This document shows, piece after piece, positions 11,540 through 22,731 of a DNA stretch of 64,000 nucleotides. The notes beneath the pieces are model-generated. The model searched no databases and was not told where the DNA came from. It worked only from the letters and a program-made list of their open reading frames with translations. Position 1 is the first letter of the stretch, and each line of letters begins with the position of its first letter. This DNA is from Siphonodentalium dalli (taxonomy: Eukaryota > Mollusca > Scaphopoda > Gadilida > Siphonodentaliidae): contig CP136067.1 in assembly GCA_032622095.1 (NCBI GenBank), forward strand, positions 46,605,549 through 46,669,548. The letters are read 5' to 3'. The position numbers and the translations under genes were made by a program.

Positions 11540-12190
11540 TGTCCGTGCAGTAAGTTTCCAGATGAGAACTTTATTTTAGATTATCGGATAGAAACCAAAT
11601 TTGGTATGTGAATTTATGAGCTCAAAATACAGGTCAATTTCGAATATGGGTTCAGTCCGCCAACATTTGCCGGATATACGTATGGCCCCTTTTCGACTTA
11701 GAATTTTGTCGTTTTGGGGTTTCCAGATGATAACTTTCGGTTGTTTGATCGGATCTTGACCAAATGGATATGTCAGGTTATCAGCTCCAAATACAGATCG
11801 AATTCAATTATGGGTTCGGTCCGCCATTTTTTGCTGAAGTTATGGTCCTTGTTGACTTAGAATTTGCTGATTATTTTGGTTTCCGGATGATAACTTTAGT
11901 TATTGTAATCTGATTGTTTTTTAATTTGGTATGTGGATTAACCACATGAAGATACATGCCAAGTTAGAATTTGGGTTTGGTCTGCCCAATTTTTGCCAGA
12001 TTTATGGTCCTTGTTGACTTAAAATTTGCTGATTATTTTGGTTTCCGGATGATAACTTTATTTTTAGTTATCTGATTGTCTTTAAATTCACCTGAATCTC
12101 TTGATATTTTGTAAGTGGTTCAAATTTCAGAAGACAAGCCAAGTTTGAATTTGGTCTCGGTCCGATGAATTTTGACAGATTTAAAAAAAG
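11540..12190. repeat. Degenerate monomer repeat, second block
   Basis: About four diverged ~160-bp monomers share TTTCCGGATGATAACTTTA, GGTTCGGTCCGCC and CTTGTTGACTTAGAATTTGC. Same family as 8531-9100. Confidence 0.6.
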
Positions 12191-12339
12191 CTATCCTTAC
12201 TAAAAAGCCACCTTTTGGGGGACACATGGTCGGCGACCTTCTATATTTAAGTATTGGAGGTCTTTACACTTATTTGCACATTAAATTTCATGATTCGATA
12301 TAGTTGTTGTTTTATGCCCATTTATGAAAACAGGTGACA

Positions 12340-12480
12340 TAGAGAGTAATCACTTGATTGAACTGGTGTTGTGAAATAATTAATGAGAGCACAAGAGCGA
12401 TGCGCTCAAATTATTTTTACAAAATAGTCCCTGTCTGAAATGAATTACTTCACATCACCAGTTCAATAAAGTGATAATTC
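12340..12480. repeat. Imperfect long palindrome
   Basis: Arms around TTGAACTGGTGTTGTGAAAT and its inverted counterpart near 12450-12475 flank a loop with GAGCGATGCGCTC. It resembles the other hairpin insertions of this window in layout but not in sequence. Confidence 0.5.
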
Positions 12481-12675
12481 TGTTTATTATATTCCACTAT
12501 AAACATATGGTTTACCAGAAATCAGAATAGTACCGGCATTATGATCATGATGCAGAAATTGTGATAGCTCGCATTCATTAATACATAACATGCTGGTTAA
12601 AGTGACATAATTCACTAGTGAAATTATCCTTTATAATCACTTGAGCCATCAAGGCGAATCAAACATAGGAATGTA

Positions 12676-12856
12676 ATAAATAGAGAGTAATCAAAGAGTT
12701 CCAAGAATTACGTTAAATAATTCACGAGAGGCGAGAGATGTCGGTAAGAAATGAGTGCGCATGTAGCGCACGAGTTTCTTACCTAAACGTCTATTGCCTC
12801 GAGTGAATTATTTAACGTAATTCTCGGAACTAATTGATTACTCTATTTATTACACT
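12676..12856. repeat. Long near-perfect palindrome
   Basis: The arms begin AATAAATAGAGAGTAATCAA and end in the complement (TTGATTACTCTATTTATT), with a central palindromic GCGCATGTAGCGC. It is probably a fold-back insertion. The AATAAATAGAG edge recurs at the left edge of the insertion at 61438. Confidence 0.75.
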
Positions 12857-13239
12857 TCTGCATCAATTTGGTTCACCAAATATGATTAAAACAGCCAGAA
12901 TTAATGCATGAAAGTCCCGATGCGGAGAAAGATCAACCATAGAAAATTCAGTCTAGATCAGTAAGCGACGTGACGTCGATGACATAAAATGGCATAATTC
13001 ACTAGTGACATTACCATTTTTAATTAACGGCGTTTTCAATGGAAGTCGCGCATAGGAGTGTAATAAATTATATTATTGGTTTGTCTGCATGTCCATCCCT
13101 CTGTCTGACAATTCAGTTTTCGTTTCCATATAATAATTTAAGTTCTACTGGCTGATATTCCAGTTGGTGCGGATGAAGGATAATTATCCTAGATACTGGT
13201 ATGATATATAATTTGTAAAAGTATTTTCTCTCCTTTCAG

Positions 13240-13390
13240 ATATACCTGACCATGGGGCCAGACCTCATTAACGTGAAGCAGAATTTTGCAAGCCTTATAC
13301 AGAACATACAGCCATGGACGCTCTCTCATTTCATTATGTGGCTCGATGTCAAAGTAGCCGAATATAAAGTTCATGGCTACATCACTATCG
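13240..13390 (+). CDS. C2H2 zinc-finger protein, first coding exon seen
   Basis: The exon starts after a TTTTCTCTCCTTTCAG acceptor and ends before a GTGAGA donor. The ATG at 13252 sits in a strong Kozak context (CTGACCATGG) and is the likely start, giving residues 1-46 plus one base. The frame is also open upstream to the acceptor (four codons), so an earlier coding exon cannot be excluded; upstream exons were not identified. It encodes a short segment with LINVKQNFASLIQNIQPWTL and WLDVKVAEYKV, which I do not recognise as a named domain. It is not an obvious BTB or KRAB box. The single leftover base pairs with AA at 17674 to make a Glu codon, so the junction is in phase. Confidence 0.75.
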
Positions 13391-13439
13391 GTGAGAGCAG
13401 CTTTATTGAAAAGCTTGTTTATTTACCTGTTTTGATTTA

Positions 13440-14395
13440 AAGGGAGACTGTACCAAAATCCACAGGCACTTTGTAGAAAACAGTGTTTACATAATATATA
13501 TATATATAAGACAAGGCTAGACAATGTTCGGTTTCCGAATTCCTAAATTCGTTGCATTTCTGACTCACCGAACCGATTATGGCCGCGTAAACGGCATTGT
13601 CGCTTGTTTTTCTTCTTTCAAAAGTGAATAAAAACCTCCTTACACTGTCAAATGCAGTGGAATGTCTAAAAACAACTTTTGCTTACTTTGAAGTGAGAAA
13701 ATTGCTTCAAATCAAATCATTAAAATGCACTCCACGGTTGGTGATTATCAGAATACGATAGGGGAACACTCCGACGTTTGTACTCAGATTTCACCAATTT
13801 TCGTACCTTGCTTGCCTGTACCAAGTTTCACGGGAAAATGACCAATTTGATTCTATTTGTCGTTATATACATTTATTACCTCATTTGTTATTCCTTTTCA
13901 TAAAAATAAAATAAAACAAGCCGAAAATGATATGTTTAAAATGTCTTAAGCATGATATTGGCGATAAGTTGTTGTCAGAGTACGTTATACTTGTGATAGT
14001 TACGTTACGCACACGGCATTAGCAAATGTGACTCTTTCACATTGGTCGATATACACAATATTTTTTTTTCGGACCGTGTTTTCGTAAACAAAGCCACGTG
14101 AATATCAACCAATCAGAAAGAGGGCATTATGTTGCCACGATTAATGGTGAATTGGCCCATGTTTATGCTTAGATTAGAAAGATTTTTAACACTTGAACGT
14201 ATAAAACAGGTTTATATCGGCATTCTACAGCACTTCACATGGTAAGGAGGGTTTCTATCACTTTTGGGAAGTAGCAATATACGCGACAATACCATTTACC
14301 CGACCAAAATCGGTGCAGTGAGTCAGAAAATCAACGTTGACGGCTGTACTACGCTATTCCGTACCGAATAGTGACACCCCCTGTGGTATGTATAT
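13440..14395. mobile_element. Probable TIR element in intron 1
   Basis: Blocks at about 13547-13646 and 14240-14345 are inverted copies of one another: TTTCTGACTCACCGAACC, ACGGCATTGTCGC and AAAACCTCCTTAC recur as complements. The exact ends and target duplication were not resolved. No coding capacity. It lies within intron 1 (13391-17673). Confidence 0.5.
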
Positions 14396-14992
14396 AAGGT
14401 ATATTTTCATAATATTTTTGCTACAAGCTCCCCGTGCCAAAATCCAGTCATTGTACAAGCCATCTCCCATCTCCTATCCTATTCAATAGAAAATATGCAA
14501 CAAATGAATAAATTTGAGTCAGGGATGAGTGTAAAATAATGTACTCTATGAACGATATAAAACAACATGGTAATTATAATGAAAATGAGTAAATGGCTTA
14601 ATACGTGGTTCTTTGAAGTGATGTCAAACACCCGGTAAGGTGATCAAATAGAAATGGAGAATAGTCTTTTTCAAAGTAGTAATTTTAGATATATTATACC
14701 CAAATAGACAACACAAAAAGTCATTCTTATATATTAATTAAATACAGTGACTCTTGATGGCTAAATCATTTTTGTTAGTTTATCGCCGAGAGACGCATCC
14801 CGAATCGAGTAGTAAATATTTACAATTGAGCATTGTCAAACAATGTTTTCTATGGAGTGGTATGGTCGATATGGTACAGATTTTCGCCGATGTTAGTAGA
14901 ATGTTAGATTCCTCCAGTTGGCACAGCAACTAACTTATCAGTTCCACGCACCCAAACAAGTACATAATATGTCTTTAAGTACATGATTTTAT

Positions 14993-15392
14993 TTAACCCT
15001 TTACCCAACAGAAGGGCCCTGTGCCAATGCATTCTCTTATATATGCGAGTCGACCATAGGTCGCCTCGCATATATAAGAGAATGCATTGGCTTAACACAT
15101 TAAAAATTAAAAAATTGTTAAAGAATGTAAGAAAAAATTGTAGAAAGTGTTAAAAAAGGATTTTGTTTAGGCCAATGCATTCTCTTATATATGCGAGGCG
15201 ACCTATGGTCGACTCGCATATATAAGAGAATGCATTGGCACAGGGCATAACTGTAACTATCACAATGTGGTCAAGGAGCCGGTTCCAATGATATCCATAT
15301 TTGTATGGTTCTATTGAGACAGACCGAAGATATTTTAGGCTGTTGAAGCTTTATTTGGCCGGTTTTGGCCGGTTTGTTGGGTAAAGGGTTAA
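14993..15392 (-). mobile_element. piggyBac-like TTAA MITE, family A (intron 1)
   Basis: Same element as 6051-6450 in opposite orientation: TTAA at both borders, TTAACCCTTTACCCAACA termini, two mutually inverted hairpins, and GGCCGGTTTTGGCC on the right. Confidence 0.9.
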
Positions 15393-16132
15393 CTCTCATT
15401 GTTGACTCATATTATTCTGTTGATTATAGGAGATGGCCCCATAAATTGCTGGATTTATGTAAAGTCTCCTTTTAATGATTTATTCAAAAATATTTTTCGG
15501 GGGACTATAGAGTTCGCAGGTGTCTGTACATCTGTCCATACTTCCGTCTGTCTGTCCTAAATGGTTTCCAGATGATAACTTTATAGTTTTTATGTGTACC
15601 CATACCATAGTATGGTACACATATTGTCGATGTCTGGATTGACCACTTGTCATTCGTGCGTCTGTCCGTCCATAGACACTTTACGCATGGTGTGGTAACT
15701 CAGACATTTTCTATCAGAACCAAATTTTGTATATGTGTTTTATATTCTAATAATTTATTTTATTATGTAGATTTGTCTATAATAGTACATAACATTATAC
15801 TCTATAATTCAATATCTAAACTCTAAATTATGATTCCGATCATAGTAATTTATTATCGCCAAGGGATGGGTTAAACATCTGCCGATCGTGATCAGCCTCT
15901 AGTTATAAAATCTAGTAACCATTTCTATAGTAAATGGATTCTTCCACCAGTTATAAAAGTATTCACTGGAATGGTCTATTATTCATCTGGAGGGATGTTC
16001 AGGAAAAATAAGCAGATGAAAGAGAAACAAATATATAAAACAAGTGCAGAAGGATTCCTATTCATTGGAGGGAAATGTTCAGATAATAAGTTCAACAAAT
16101 GACCTATGCCTGTTTGTTGAACTTATTTATTA
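15393..16132. other. Intron 1 spacer
   Basis: Contains a leader-like piece of the monomer repeat family (GGGGGACTATAGAGTT and TCTGTCTGTCC near 15490-15600). Otherwise nothing recognised. Confidence 0.4.
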
Positions 16133-16347
16133 TTAACCCTTTCAGTGCCAAGTCCGATTTTTGTATCAACCCATATTTCCTTGATCATTCTTCAAATTTA
16201 TTGATTATAATAATGTGATACATTGATGGAAAGAGCTCTAAGAGCTCTTTCCATCAATGTATCACATTATTATAATCGATAAATTTGAAAAATGATCAAG
16301 GAAATATGGGTTGATACAAAAATCGGACTTGGCACTGAAAAGGTTAA
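16133..16347. mobile_element. TTAA fold-back MITE, family D (intron 1)
   Basis: A 215-bp near-perfect palindrome bounded by TTAA. Termini are TTAACCCTTTCAGTGCCAAG and the complement; the centre is AAGAGCTCTTT-like. A second copy is at 28841-29095. The CCCTTT termini and TTAA borders place it with the piggyBac-like elements of families A and B. Confidence 0.85.
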
Positions 16348-16454
16348 GGGAACTACTCATCCATCAAGAGTAAATTTTTATGAAGAAGATAATGATGCTG
16401 GTTAAATTTCTAAAGTGATTCTGTTGAAGCCAAATTCAATTAAATATGTTTTGT

Positions 16455-17530
16455 CGCTGATTCCCGCCAAACTTATATATAATTATCTCTATGATATGAC
16501 GCATCTTATGTTATGTTTTAAAGATATGTATGTTGAGCTGCCCAAGTCAGCAATAGGGGCTGGAGGAGGTCCAAATTAATAAATTTTTTATTCATCAAAT
16601 TGAAGATACCTAAATGGTGCCATGCATGTCATGTATGGGGGAGGGGTACAAATATTTATAAAAACAATTTTATATGGTCAAACTTATGTATATTCATATC
16701 CATTGTACGGAGAACCTATATGGTATTATTCAAAGTTGCCAAAGTGGCACTCGTAGTCAGGGACGGGGCATTGAGGGAGGAGTACCAAAATTGACAAAAC
16801 ATTATTCAATTATCGCATTGTTTCTTGGTATACACGAGGAATTGTCAACCCGAGGAAGTCAATATTCACCAAGGCCGAGGTGAATATTGACTTCCATGGG
16901 CTGACAATTCCTCGTGTCAACCAAGAAACAATGCGATAACTGTTTTATTATATGAAATATGCTTTGATTGGACAAGACATTGTGATATCAAGCATCGCAG
17001 GGAAAACCTTATCTATTTTCAGGTCTATATGTTAACCCCTGAAATAACTGACGTCACTTAGAACTGTTATTAACCTGTTTCATTAATGAAGTGAACATCG
17101 TTAGATCTCAATTTTTTCATTATGTTTTAACATAGGAATTGGGAAAAGAAACTTACCAGTATGATCATATAATAAAATTATTTAAAACAGATTTCCTCCA
17201 AACTTATATAAAGCATCTCTGAGCATAACATTGTATTTTAAATTTCTGGAAGGAACAATATTTGGGTCAGGACTGGGGATCAGGGGAGTTGGGCACCAAA
17301 ATCATAATCAAATTTTCCTACAAACTTATATACAAGTGTCGCTGATAAGGGCACTGACATTCATGATATTTCTAAAATGTGTCACCGACTTCATTATCTA
17401 TATTCATCTCCATGATGCCACGTATTTATATACCAGTGATGGTAGTTTAAATAATTATAAGTGAAGCCATGTGAGTCAGGGCTATGGGTTTGGACACCAA
17501 ACAAGTTTGAGGTATGGGCTAATCTTTGGC
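16455..17530. repeat. Degenerate direct repeats in intron 1
   Basis: Diverged copies share CCAAACTTATATA, ATCTCTGAGCATAACATTGT-like and GGGGAGGGGTACAAAT / GGGAGTTGGGCACCAAA segments (near 16470, 17195 and 17320). They form a loose tandem family interrupted by the palindrome at 16810-16939. No coding potential recognised. Confidence 0.4.
16810..16939. repeat. 130-bp palindrome
   Basis: Arms run TTATCGCATTGTTTCTTGG inward and CCAAGAAACAATGCGATAA outward, with a second inner stem (GTCAATATTCACC and GGTGAATATTGAC). It is probably a fold-back insertion within intron 1. Confidence 0.8.
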
Positions 17531-17673
17531 ATTGATAAATAGGCCTAATGCACAATTATTCAGCCAGTTTCTTATATTTATACATGTTTGTATTTGATAA
17601 CCGATAGAAATATATTAAATTTGGTTCCTTTTAACCCTGCTAGTTTTCTATATTGCTCATATTTTTTTTCCAG

Positions 17674-18702
17674 AAGAGGAAGTGGTAGGTGACTCAGCAG
17701 GGATAACATCACCCAATCAACCTGGAAGAGGACGCCTAATAATTCCAAGACAGCCGTATGGGCGACCACTTTGTCAGTGTCAACAGAGGAACTGTTCAAA
17801 TGACCACATGCAAACAGATCCTTCCTATCCGTCACAAACCATCACATCTCATTTGCCTCCTCGTACCATCACACCTTTGTCTGGTAATCAGTTGTATACA
17901 AGCATGGCAGAGAGCCGTTTCCATGACAACAACTCCAGTACGAATCATTCAGAACCATCGTCCAATGATCCATTCCAAAAGTTTCTTTACCAGGCGATCA
18001 TGAGGAGTAATCCGAAACCCGAGGCTGCTCCGTTACCTTCGGAAAATAACGTGTCGGAATACGATTCTGGAGACGAGAGCTGCGAGCAACAAGCGAAACG
18101 ATGTAAGCTGACGAGTCAGAGGACGACAAGTGTAGACAGATCTGAAGATAACGGCAGTAGTGTGACAATGGATAGTTCCGAAAGATCAGTGACAAATGGA
18201 ACTCCGATGAATGGCGAGGAATCTGACCAATCAGAAAACAATGTCACGTCAAGTATTATCAAGTCAATAAATGAACGCGAGCAGTTGGAAAGATCTCAGA
18301 AACAGACTTGTTCTAGCAATTTAGCGATTTCTCATGAAGACAGAGCTAAAACTCCTCGATCAGAGGAGAGAATTCGTTCTTCCATTCCAAATATGCAAAA
18401 TGATTATGATAATTTCTCAAACGTGAGAGTGAAATCGGAACCAATGGACGATTCACTGGACGGAGCCACATCAGAAGATAGATCTGAGATTCAGGGTGCT
18501 GTTCCAAGTTACCTGACATTTGATATGGCCGCTGGTGGATTGTCGAGCATGAATAACTGTGGCATGGTTTCTGATAAAGGCAACTCCGATACTCTAGTTA
18601 GTTATCTTGACCTTGAAGATCAAATGGCGCAGAGACCAAGGTCGAAGAAACCTCCTCCGCAGATCATTCCCCCACCACAGAACATAACCAGCACTACAGA
18701 TA
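17674..18702 (+). CDS. C2H2 zinc-finger protein, long central exon
   Basis: The exon follows a TTTTTTTTCCAG acceptor and ends before GTAAGT. It is open throughout (1029 bp, about residues 47-390 of the joined protein). It encodes a Ser/Asn/Asp/Glu-rich, apparently disordered region. Features: a cysteine cluster CQCQQRNC near residue 80; an acidic patch SEYDSGDESCE near 174-184 followed by a basic KRCK (about 188-191), a possible nuclear signal; a sumoylation-type VKSEP near 299-303; and a Pro-rich tail. This architecture, a disordered regulatory linker before terminal fingers, suits a transcription factor. It ends with a single A that joins GA of the next exon to give Arg. If intron 2 were retained, the frame would run into the MITE and stop at 18747-18749. 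Confidence 0.9.
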
Positions 18703-18707
18703 GTAAG

Positions 18708-19097
18708 TTAACCCTTTACCCAACAAACCGGCCAAAACCGGCCAAATAAAGCTTCAACAGCCTAAAATATCTTCGGTCTGTCTCAATAGAACCATACAAA
18801 TATGGATATCATTGGAACCGGCTCCTTGACCACATTGTGATAGTTACAGTTATGCCCTGTGCTAATGCATTCTCTTATATATGCGAGTCGACCATAGGTC
18901 GCCTCGCATATATAAGAGAATGCATTGGCCTAAAAAAATCTTCTTTTTACCTTTTTTTCTTACATTCTTTAACAATTTTATAATTTTTAATGTGTTAAGC
19001 CAATGCATTCTCTTATATATGCGAGGCGACCTATGGTCGACTCGCATATATAAGAGAATGCATTGGCACAGGGCCCTTCTGTTGGGTAAAGGGTTAA
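18708..19097 (+). mobile_element. piggyBac-like TTAA MITE, family A, next to a splice donor
   Basis: Family A element with the usual termini and double hairpin. Its TTAA starts five bases after the exon 3 boundary (donor GTAAG at 18703-18707), so the last base of the GTAAGT donor consensus is the first T of the duplicated TTAA. The insertion therefore preserved the donor. Confidence 0.9.
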
Positions 19098-19669
19098 CCG
19101 TTTCTATACTAAATACTCATTGATGCAGCCTGATTGATGAGTAGTTCCCTTAGAAATGTTCAGGTAATAAGTTCAACAAAGACCAGAGATCATTTGTTGA
19201 ATTTATTACATAAACATTTCCCTCCAATAAATAGGAATCCTACTGCACTTATATTATCTCTTTGGCTGCCTGTCATCTGCTTAAATTTCCTAAACATTAC
19301 TAAAAATTAATAATAGACCATTCCAATGTATACTTTTATAACTGAATGAGAGAATCCAATTATTATAGAAATGTATGTATTCTCACATTCAGTTATAAAA
19401 AAATATATTGGAACAATCTATTCATAGTTCGATCTCACACTAGTCCAATCAACATACGAGAAATATGGCCTGATTTGGACTGCATGTAATTTGTTTATAA
19501 CATTGACGCAGTTTTCTGCCTCTTTTGATATCAAATTTATCAAAAATAATTTCTTTTAGCATGATTCTTTGTAATTCAGTTCCCATCAGAGTGTTTCACA
19601 TCACTTTAAGGGGTTTCTGGAGTATTTATTCTTATGCCTCAGTAATTGCTGTTTCAGCATTTTTGTTTT
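19098..19669. other. Intron 2 spacer
   Basis: Diverged inverted motifs (AATGTTCAGGTAATAAGTTC, ATTCAGTTATAAAA) relate to sequence at 15940-16130, suggesting old repeat remains. No gene recognised. Confidence 0.4.
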
Positions 19670-20120
19670 TATACGCCCTTTTGAAAAAAGGTCATATTAT
19701 GTAATCAGTCTGTCCGCCAGTCCGTCTGTCTAGGCTTCTGTCTGTCCGTCCGTTAACATTTTTGGTTTCCGATGGATAACTCCAGATTGGATTATTGGAT
19801 CTGAACCAAAGTTGTTATGTGTATTTCCCAGCTAAAAATACAGGCCAAGTTCGAATATGGGTTCCATCCAATTATTTTCACATGAGTTACAGCCCTTTTT
19901 TTACTTAGAATTTGACCATCTGTTAACATTTTTGGTTTCCGACCGATAACTCCTGTTTGGATTATTTGATTTGAACCAAAGCTGGTATGTGTTGTTCCCA
20001 GCTAATCTACAGGCCAAGTTTGAATATGGGTTCCGTCCATTTATTTTCACATGAGTTACAGCCATTTTTCGACTTAGAATTTAAATGTATTTTGGCATTT
20101 AAATGAGGGGTATATCAGAT
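19670..20120. repeat. Monomer repeat with GTCCGTC leader (intron 2)
   Basis: A GTCTGTCCGTCCG-type leader is followed by two clear ~165-bp monomers sharing TTTTTGGTTTCCGA, ATAACTCC, GGATTATT, GAACCAAAG and TATGGGTTCC motifs. Related to 8531-9100 and 11540-12190. Confidence 0.65.
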
Positions 20121-20527
20121 ATTATTTGTAAGCTCAAATTATTGTTTAATTTGCGGTAGTACAATTCAAAATGGCTAAAGGGCGTGTTTTGCCATGCCCT
20201 AGCGATGCTCTTGTTTTCATTTATTCTCTCATTACAAAATTAATACCGTATAATGGTATATATGCAAAGATATGGCGCTAAATATCACCACCTTCAGATT
20301 GACATTATAAGGCCACCACTGCGGATGGCGGAAGCAGATTATTCCAGATGACGGGACTATTGTTAGAGCAGTAGAGTACATTATTCCAGATTCAAAATCT
20401 GGCCAGGGACCAGCCTAGAGGGTGACTTGGGAGACATCTTCCCCCTATGTGCCACCTCTCCCTAGTTTTGTCCCAGGGAGAAGTGACCTCTCTCATAGAC
20501 CAGCATGCCTATATCCAAACAGCATAT

Positions 20528-20773
20528 TTAACCCTTTGAGTGCCAGGTTGATTTTTGTATCAACCCATATACCCTGTGCCAATGCATTCTCTTATATATG
20601 CGAGTCGACCATAGGTCGCCTCGCATATATAAGAGAATGCATTGGCCTAACATTTTTTTTTTTTTAATTTTTTTTTTTTTTACAATTTTAATAATTTATT
20701 CTTATATTCTTTAACATACTTATTTTGTAGGTTTTGGGCCGATGAGATCGGCCCCTGGCACTCAAAGGGTTAA
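20528..20773 (+). mobile_element. piggyBac-like TTAA MITE, family B
   Basis: Borders are TTAA; termini are TTAACCCTTTGAGTGCCAGG and the complement. It carries one hairpin (20578-20646) of the same core as family A, although its ends differ. The inner right end has a GGCCGATGAGATCGGCC palindrome. The empty site is TTAA at 61-64 of this window. Confidence 0.9.
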
Positions 20774-20886
20774 AGCATATTTACTGATTACAAATGTGTT
20801 GTTACTCACTACAATGGTTTTATAATTGGGCTCTTGTGTTACATGATACTTATTAGATCATAGAAAGATGATGTTGGGGTGTAAAT

Positions 20887-21499
20887 TTAACCCTTTGAGT
20901 GCCAGGGGCCGATCTCATCGGCCCTAAACCTACAAAATAAGTCTGTTAACCCTTTACCCAACAGTTATGCCCTGTGCCAATGCATTCTCTTATATATGCG
21001 AGTCGACCATAGGTCGCCTCGCATATATAAGAGAATGCATTGGCTTAACACATTAACAATTATAAAATTGTTAAAGAATGTTTTTTTAGGCCAATGCATT
21101 CTCTTATATATGCGAGGCGACCTATGGTCGACTCGCATATATAAGAGAATGCATTGGCACAGGGCATAACTGTAACTATCACAATGTGGTCAAGGAGCCG
21201 GTTCCAATGATATCCATATTTGTATGGTTCTATTGAGACAGACCGAAGATATTTTAGGCTGTTGAAGCTTTATTTGGCCGGTTTATTGGGTAAAGGGTTA
21301 AAGAATATAAGAATAAATTATTAAAATTGTAAAAAATTGTAAAAAAAATAAAAATAAAAAAAATAAATAAAAATTGTTAGACCAATGCATTCTCTTATAT
21401 ATGCGAGGCGACCTATGGTCGACTCGCATATATAAGAGAATGCATTGGCACAGGGTATATGGGTTGATGCAAAAATCGACCTGGCACTCAAAGGGTTAA
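20887..21499 (-). mobile_element. piggyBac-like TTAA MITE, family B, interrupted
   Basis: Family B copy in opposite orientation (TTAACCCTTTGAGTGCCAGG left, complement right). It is split at an internal TTAA by the family A element at 20946-21301. The empty site is TTAA at 192-195. Confidence 0.9.
20946..21301 (-). mobile_element. piggyBac-like TTAA MITE, family A, nested
   Basis: A 356-bp family A copy inserted into the family B element. The uninterrupted sequence in the other family B copy (TTCTTTAACATAC, read as its complement) shows the target TTAA. Confidence 0.9.
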
Positions 21500-21791
21500 C
21501 ATCAGCCATTGTTACTTCTCCCTGCTAACAGTCAACTTCTCCCTAATAACCAAACAGGGAGAAGTGACTTCAGGCTGGTCCCTGAATCTGGCCAGTCTTA
21601 TTGGGTATGAAGTATTCTGATGCCGTGATTAAACAAGGGCATATCAAATACAAGGATGTGGAATAAATACAGAAACATACATCTAATTCCTAATCTTGTA
21701 TCAGATTTGTCAAGTCCAGGAGACTAATAACTATCTTATTGTGTTATGTTCTCAAAACTTCCTGCTATAAAGTTATGTTCTCTATTTTCAG

Positions 21792-22132
21792 GACCTCCTG
21801 CAATAAAACCAGACATTCTGGCTGCTGGAGTCGCTAGACATGTGAAGAAAATTTTCACCATCGATAAATACCCATGTGATTTATGCGGGAATGTGTTTAG
21901 CACACGATCGTCCATGACCCGTCATCGTGTGACTCATGGCGAAAAGAGACACAAGTGTTTTATCTGTGACAAAGCATTCCACAGGAAGGAGCATTTATTT
22001 CTTCATTTGGAGCGTCATCTCCAGACTTCAGACTCAGGCATCATGTGTCCGACATGTAACGAGAGAGGATCCACTATTAAGTGGCTCGAAGACCACTTCC
22101 GAAAGGCTCATCAGACCTCACCAAGTCCATGA
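21792..22132 (+). CDS. C2H2 zinc-finger protein, last exon with three fingers
   Basis: The exon follows a TCTATTTTCAG acceptor and ends in TGA at 22130-22132. Completing the gene gives 502 residues from the ATG at 13252. Three C2H2 fingers are visible: residues 418-438 (C-x2-C-x12-H-x3-H), 445-465 (C-x2-C-x12-H-x3-H) and 475-496 (C-x2-C-x12-H-x4-H). The first two are joined by a THGEKRHKC linker like the classical TGEKP linker, which supports sequence-specific DNA binding in the nucleus. The finger array lies at the extreme C-terminus. Orthology is not assigned; no gene name is claimed. No close canonical AATAAA was found directly downstream. Confidence 0.93.
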
Positions 22133-22731
22133 AATTTATGTGTTAAAAGGACCTAAGGCACTTGCATCGAGTAAATGTGCAAAAATTATAAAAGTCTGTT
22201 AAACCATCACCACTAAGAAGAACATGGATAAATAGATAAACTTTGTTCTTATATTCATTACTGATAGTTCTCCAATAACACGATAAAATCGTATGTTGAA
22301 ACCATTGTTACGTAAACAAAACTGTTACGGCAATTGTCAACAAACATTGCTAATCACGTAGTAAGTTCAAATATTTAAGTCTAAATATGATTTTCAGAAT
22401 ATTTTTCAATGCTTTGGCCTTTTACAATGTTTACAATCAATTTTTTATTGAACTTCGGTATCGAATCGGTAATTCCACTGTAACAGTAATGTTCATATAA
22501 CAATGGTTTTGATATGCGAAACCTCATTATTGGAGAGTTATATAAAAGAAAATAAGAACAAATCAAACCATTGTTACAAAAAATGTTTATGTTGATGATA
22601 TTTTTTTTACAGACTTCTATCAAATTTATGTTATTTCGCAAGAACCCACTGTGAAGGCCTTGAGATTCTTTAACTCGTTTGGGACGTGATTCTTTTGAGA
22701 AAACATTACTCACAGACGAGATTGTTTACAG
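22133..22731. other. 3' flank / untranslated region of the zinc-finger gene
   Basis: Sequence after the stop; presumably 3' UTR for an unknown distance. No repeat or additional gene recognised. Confidence 0.4.

Larger units (their letters stand above)
20404..21584. mobile_element. hAT-like MITE (copy F3) carrying nested insertions
   Basis: Termini CAGGGACCAGCC and GGCTGGTCCCTG are flanked by a perfect 8-bp duplication AATCTGGC (20396-20403 and 21585-21592). The body matches 1-275. It contains TTAA elements at 20528-20773 and 20887-21499, and the latter contains a third element at 20946-21301. It sits in intron 2 of the zinc-finger gene. Confidence 0.9.

Noticed and set aside
13391-13440. Reading the first zinc-finger exon on to the stop at 13440 as a complete small protein.
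   Set aside because: A good GTGAGA donor at 13391 and exact phase match with the exon at 17674 make the spliced model much stronger.
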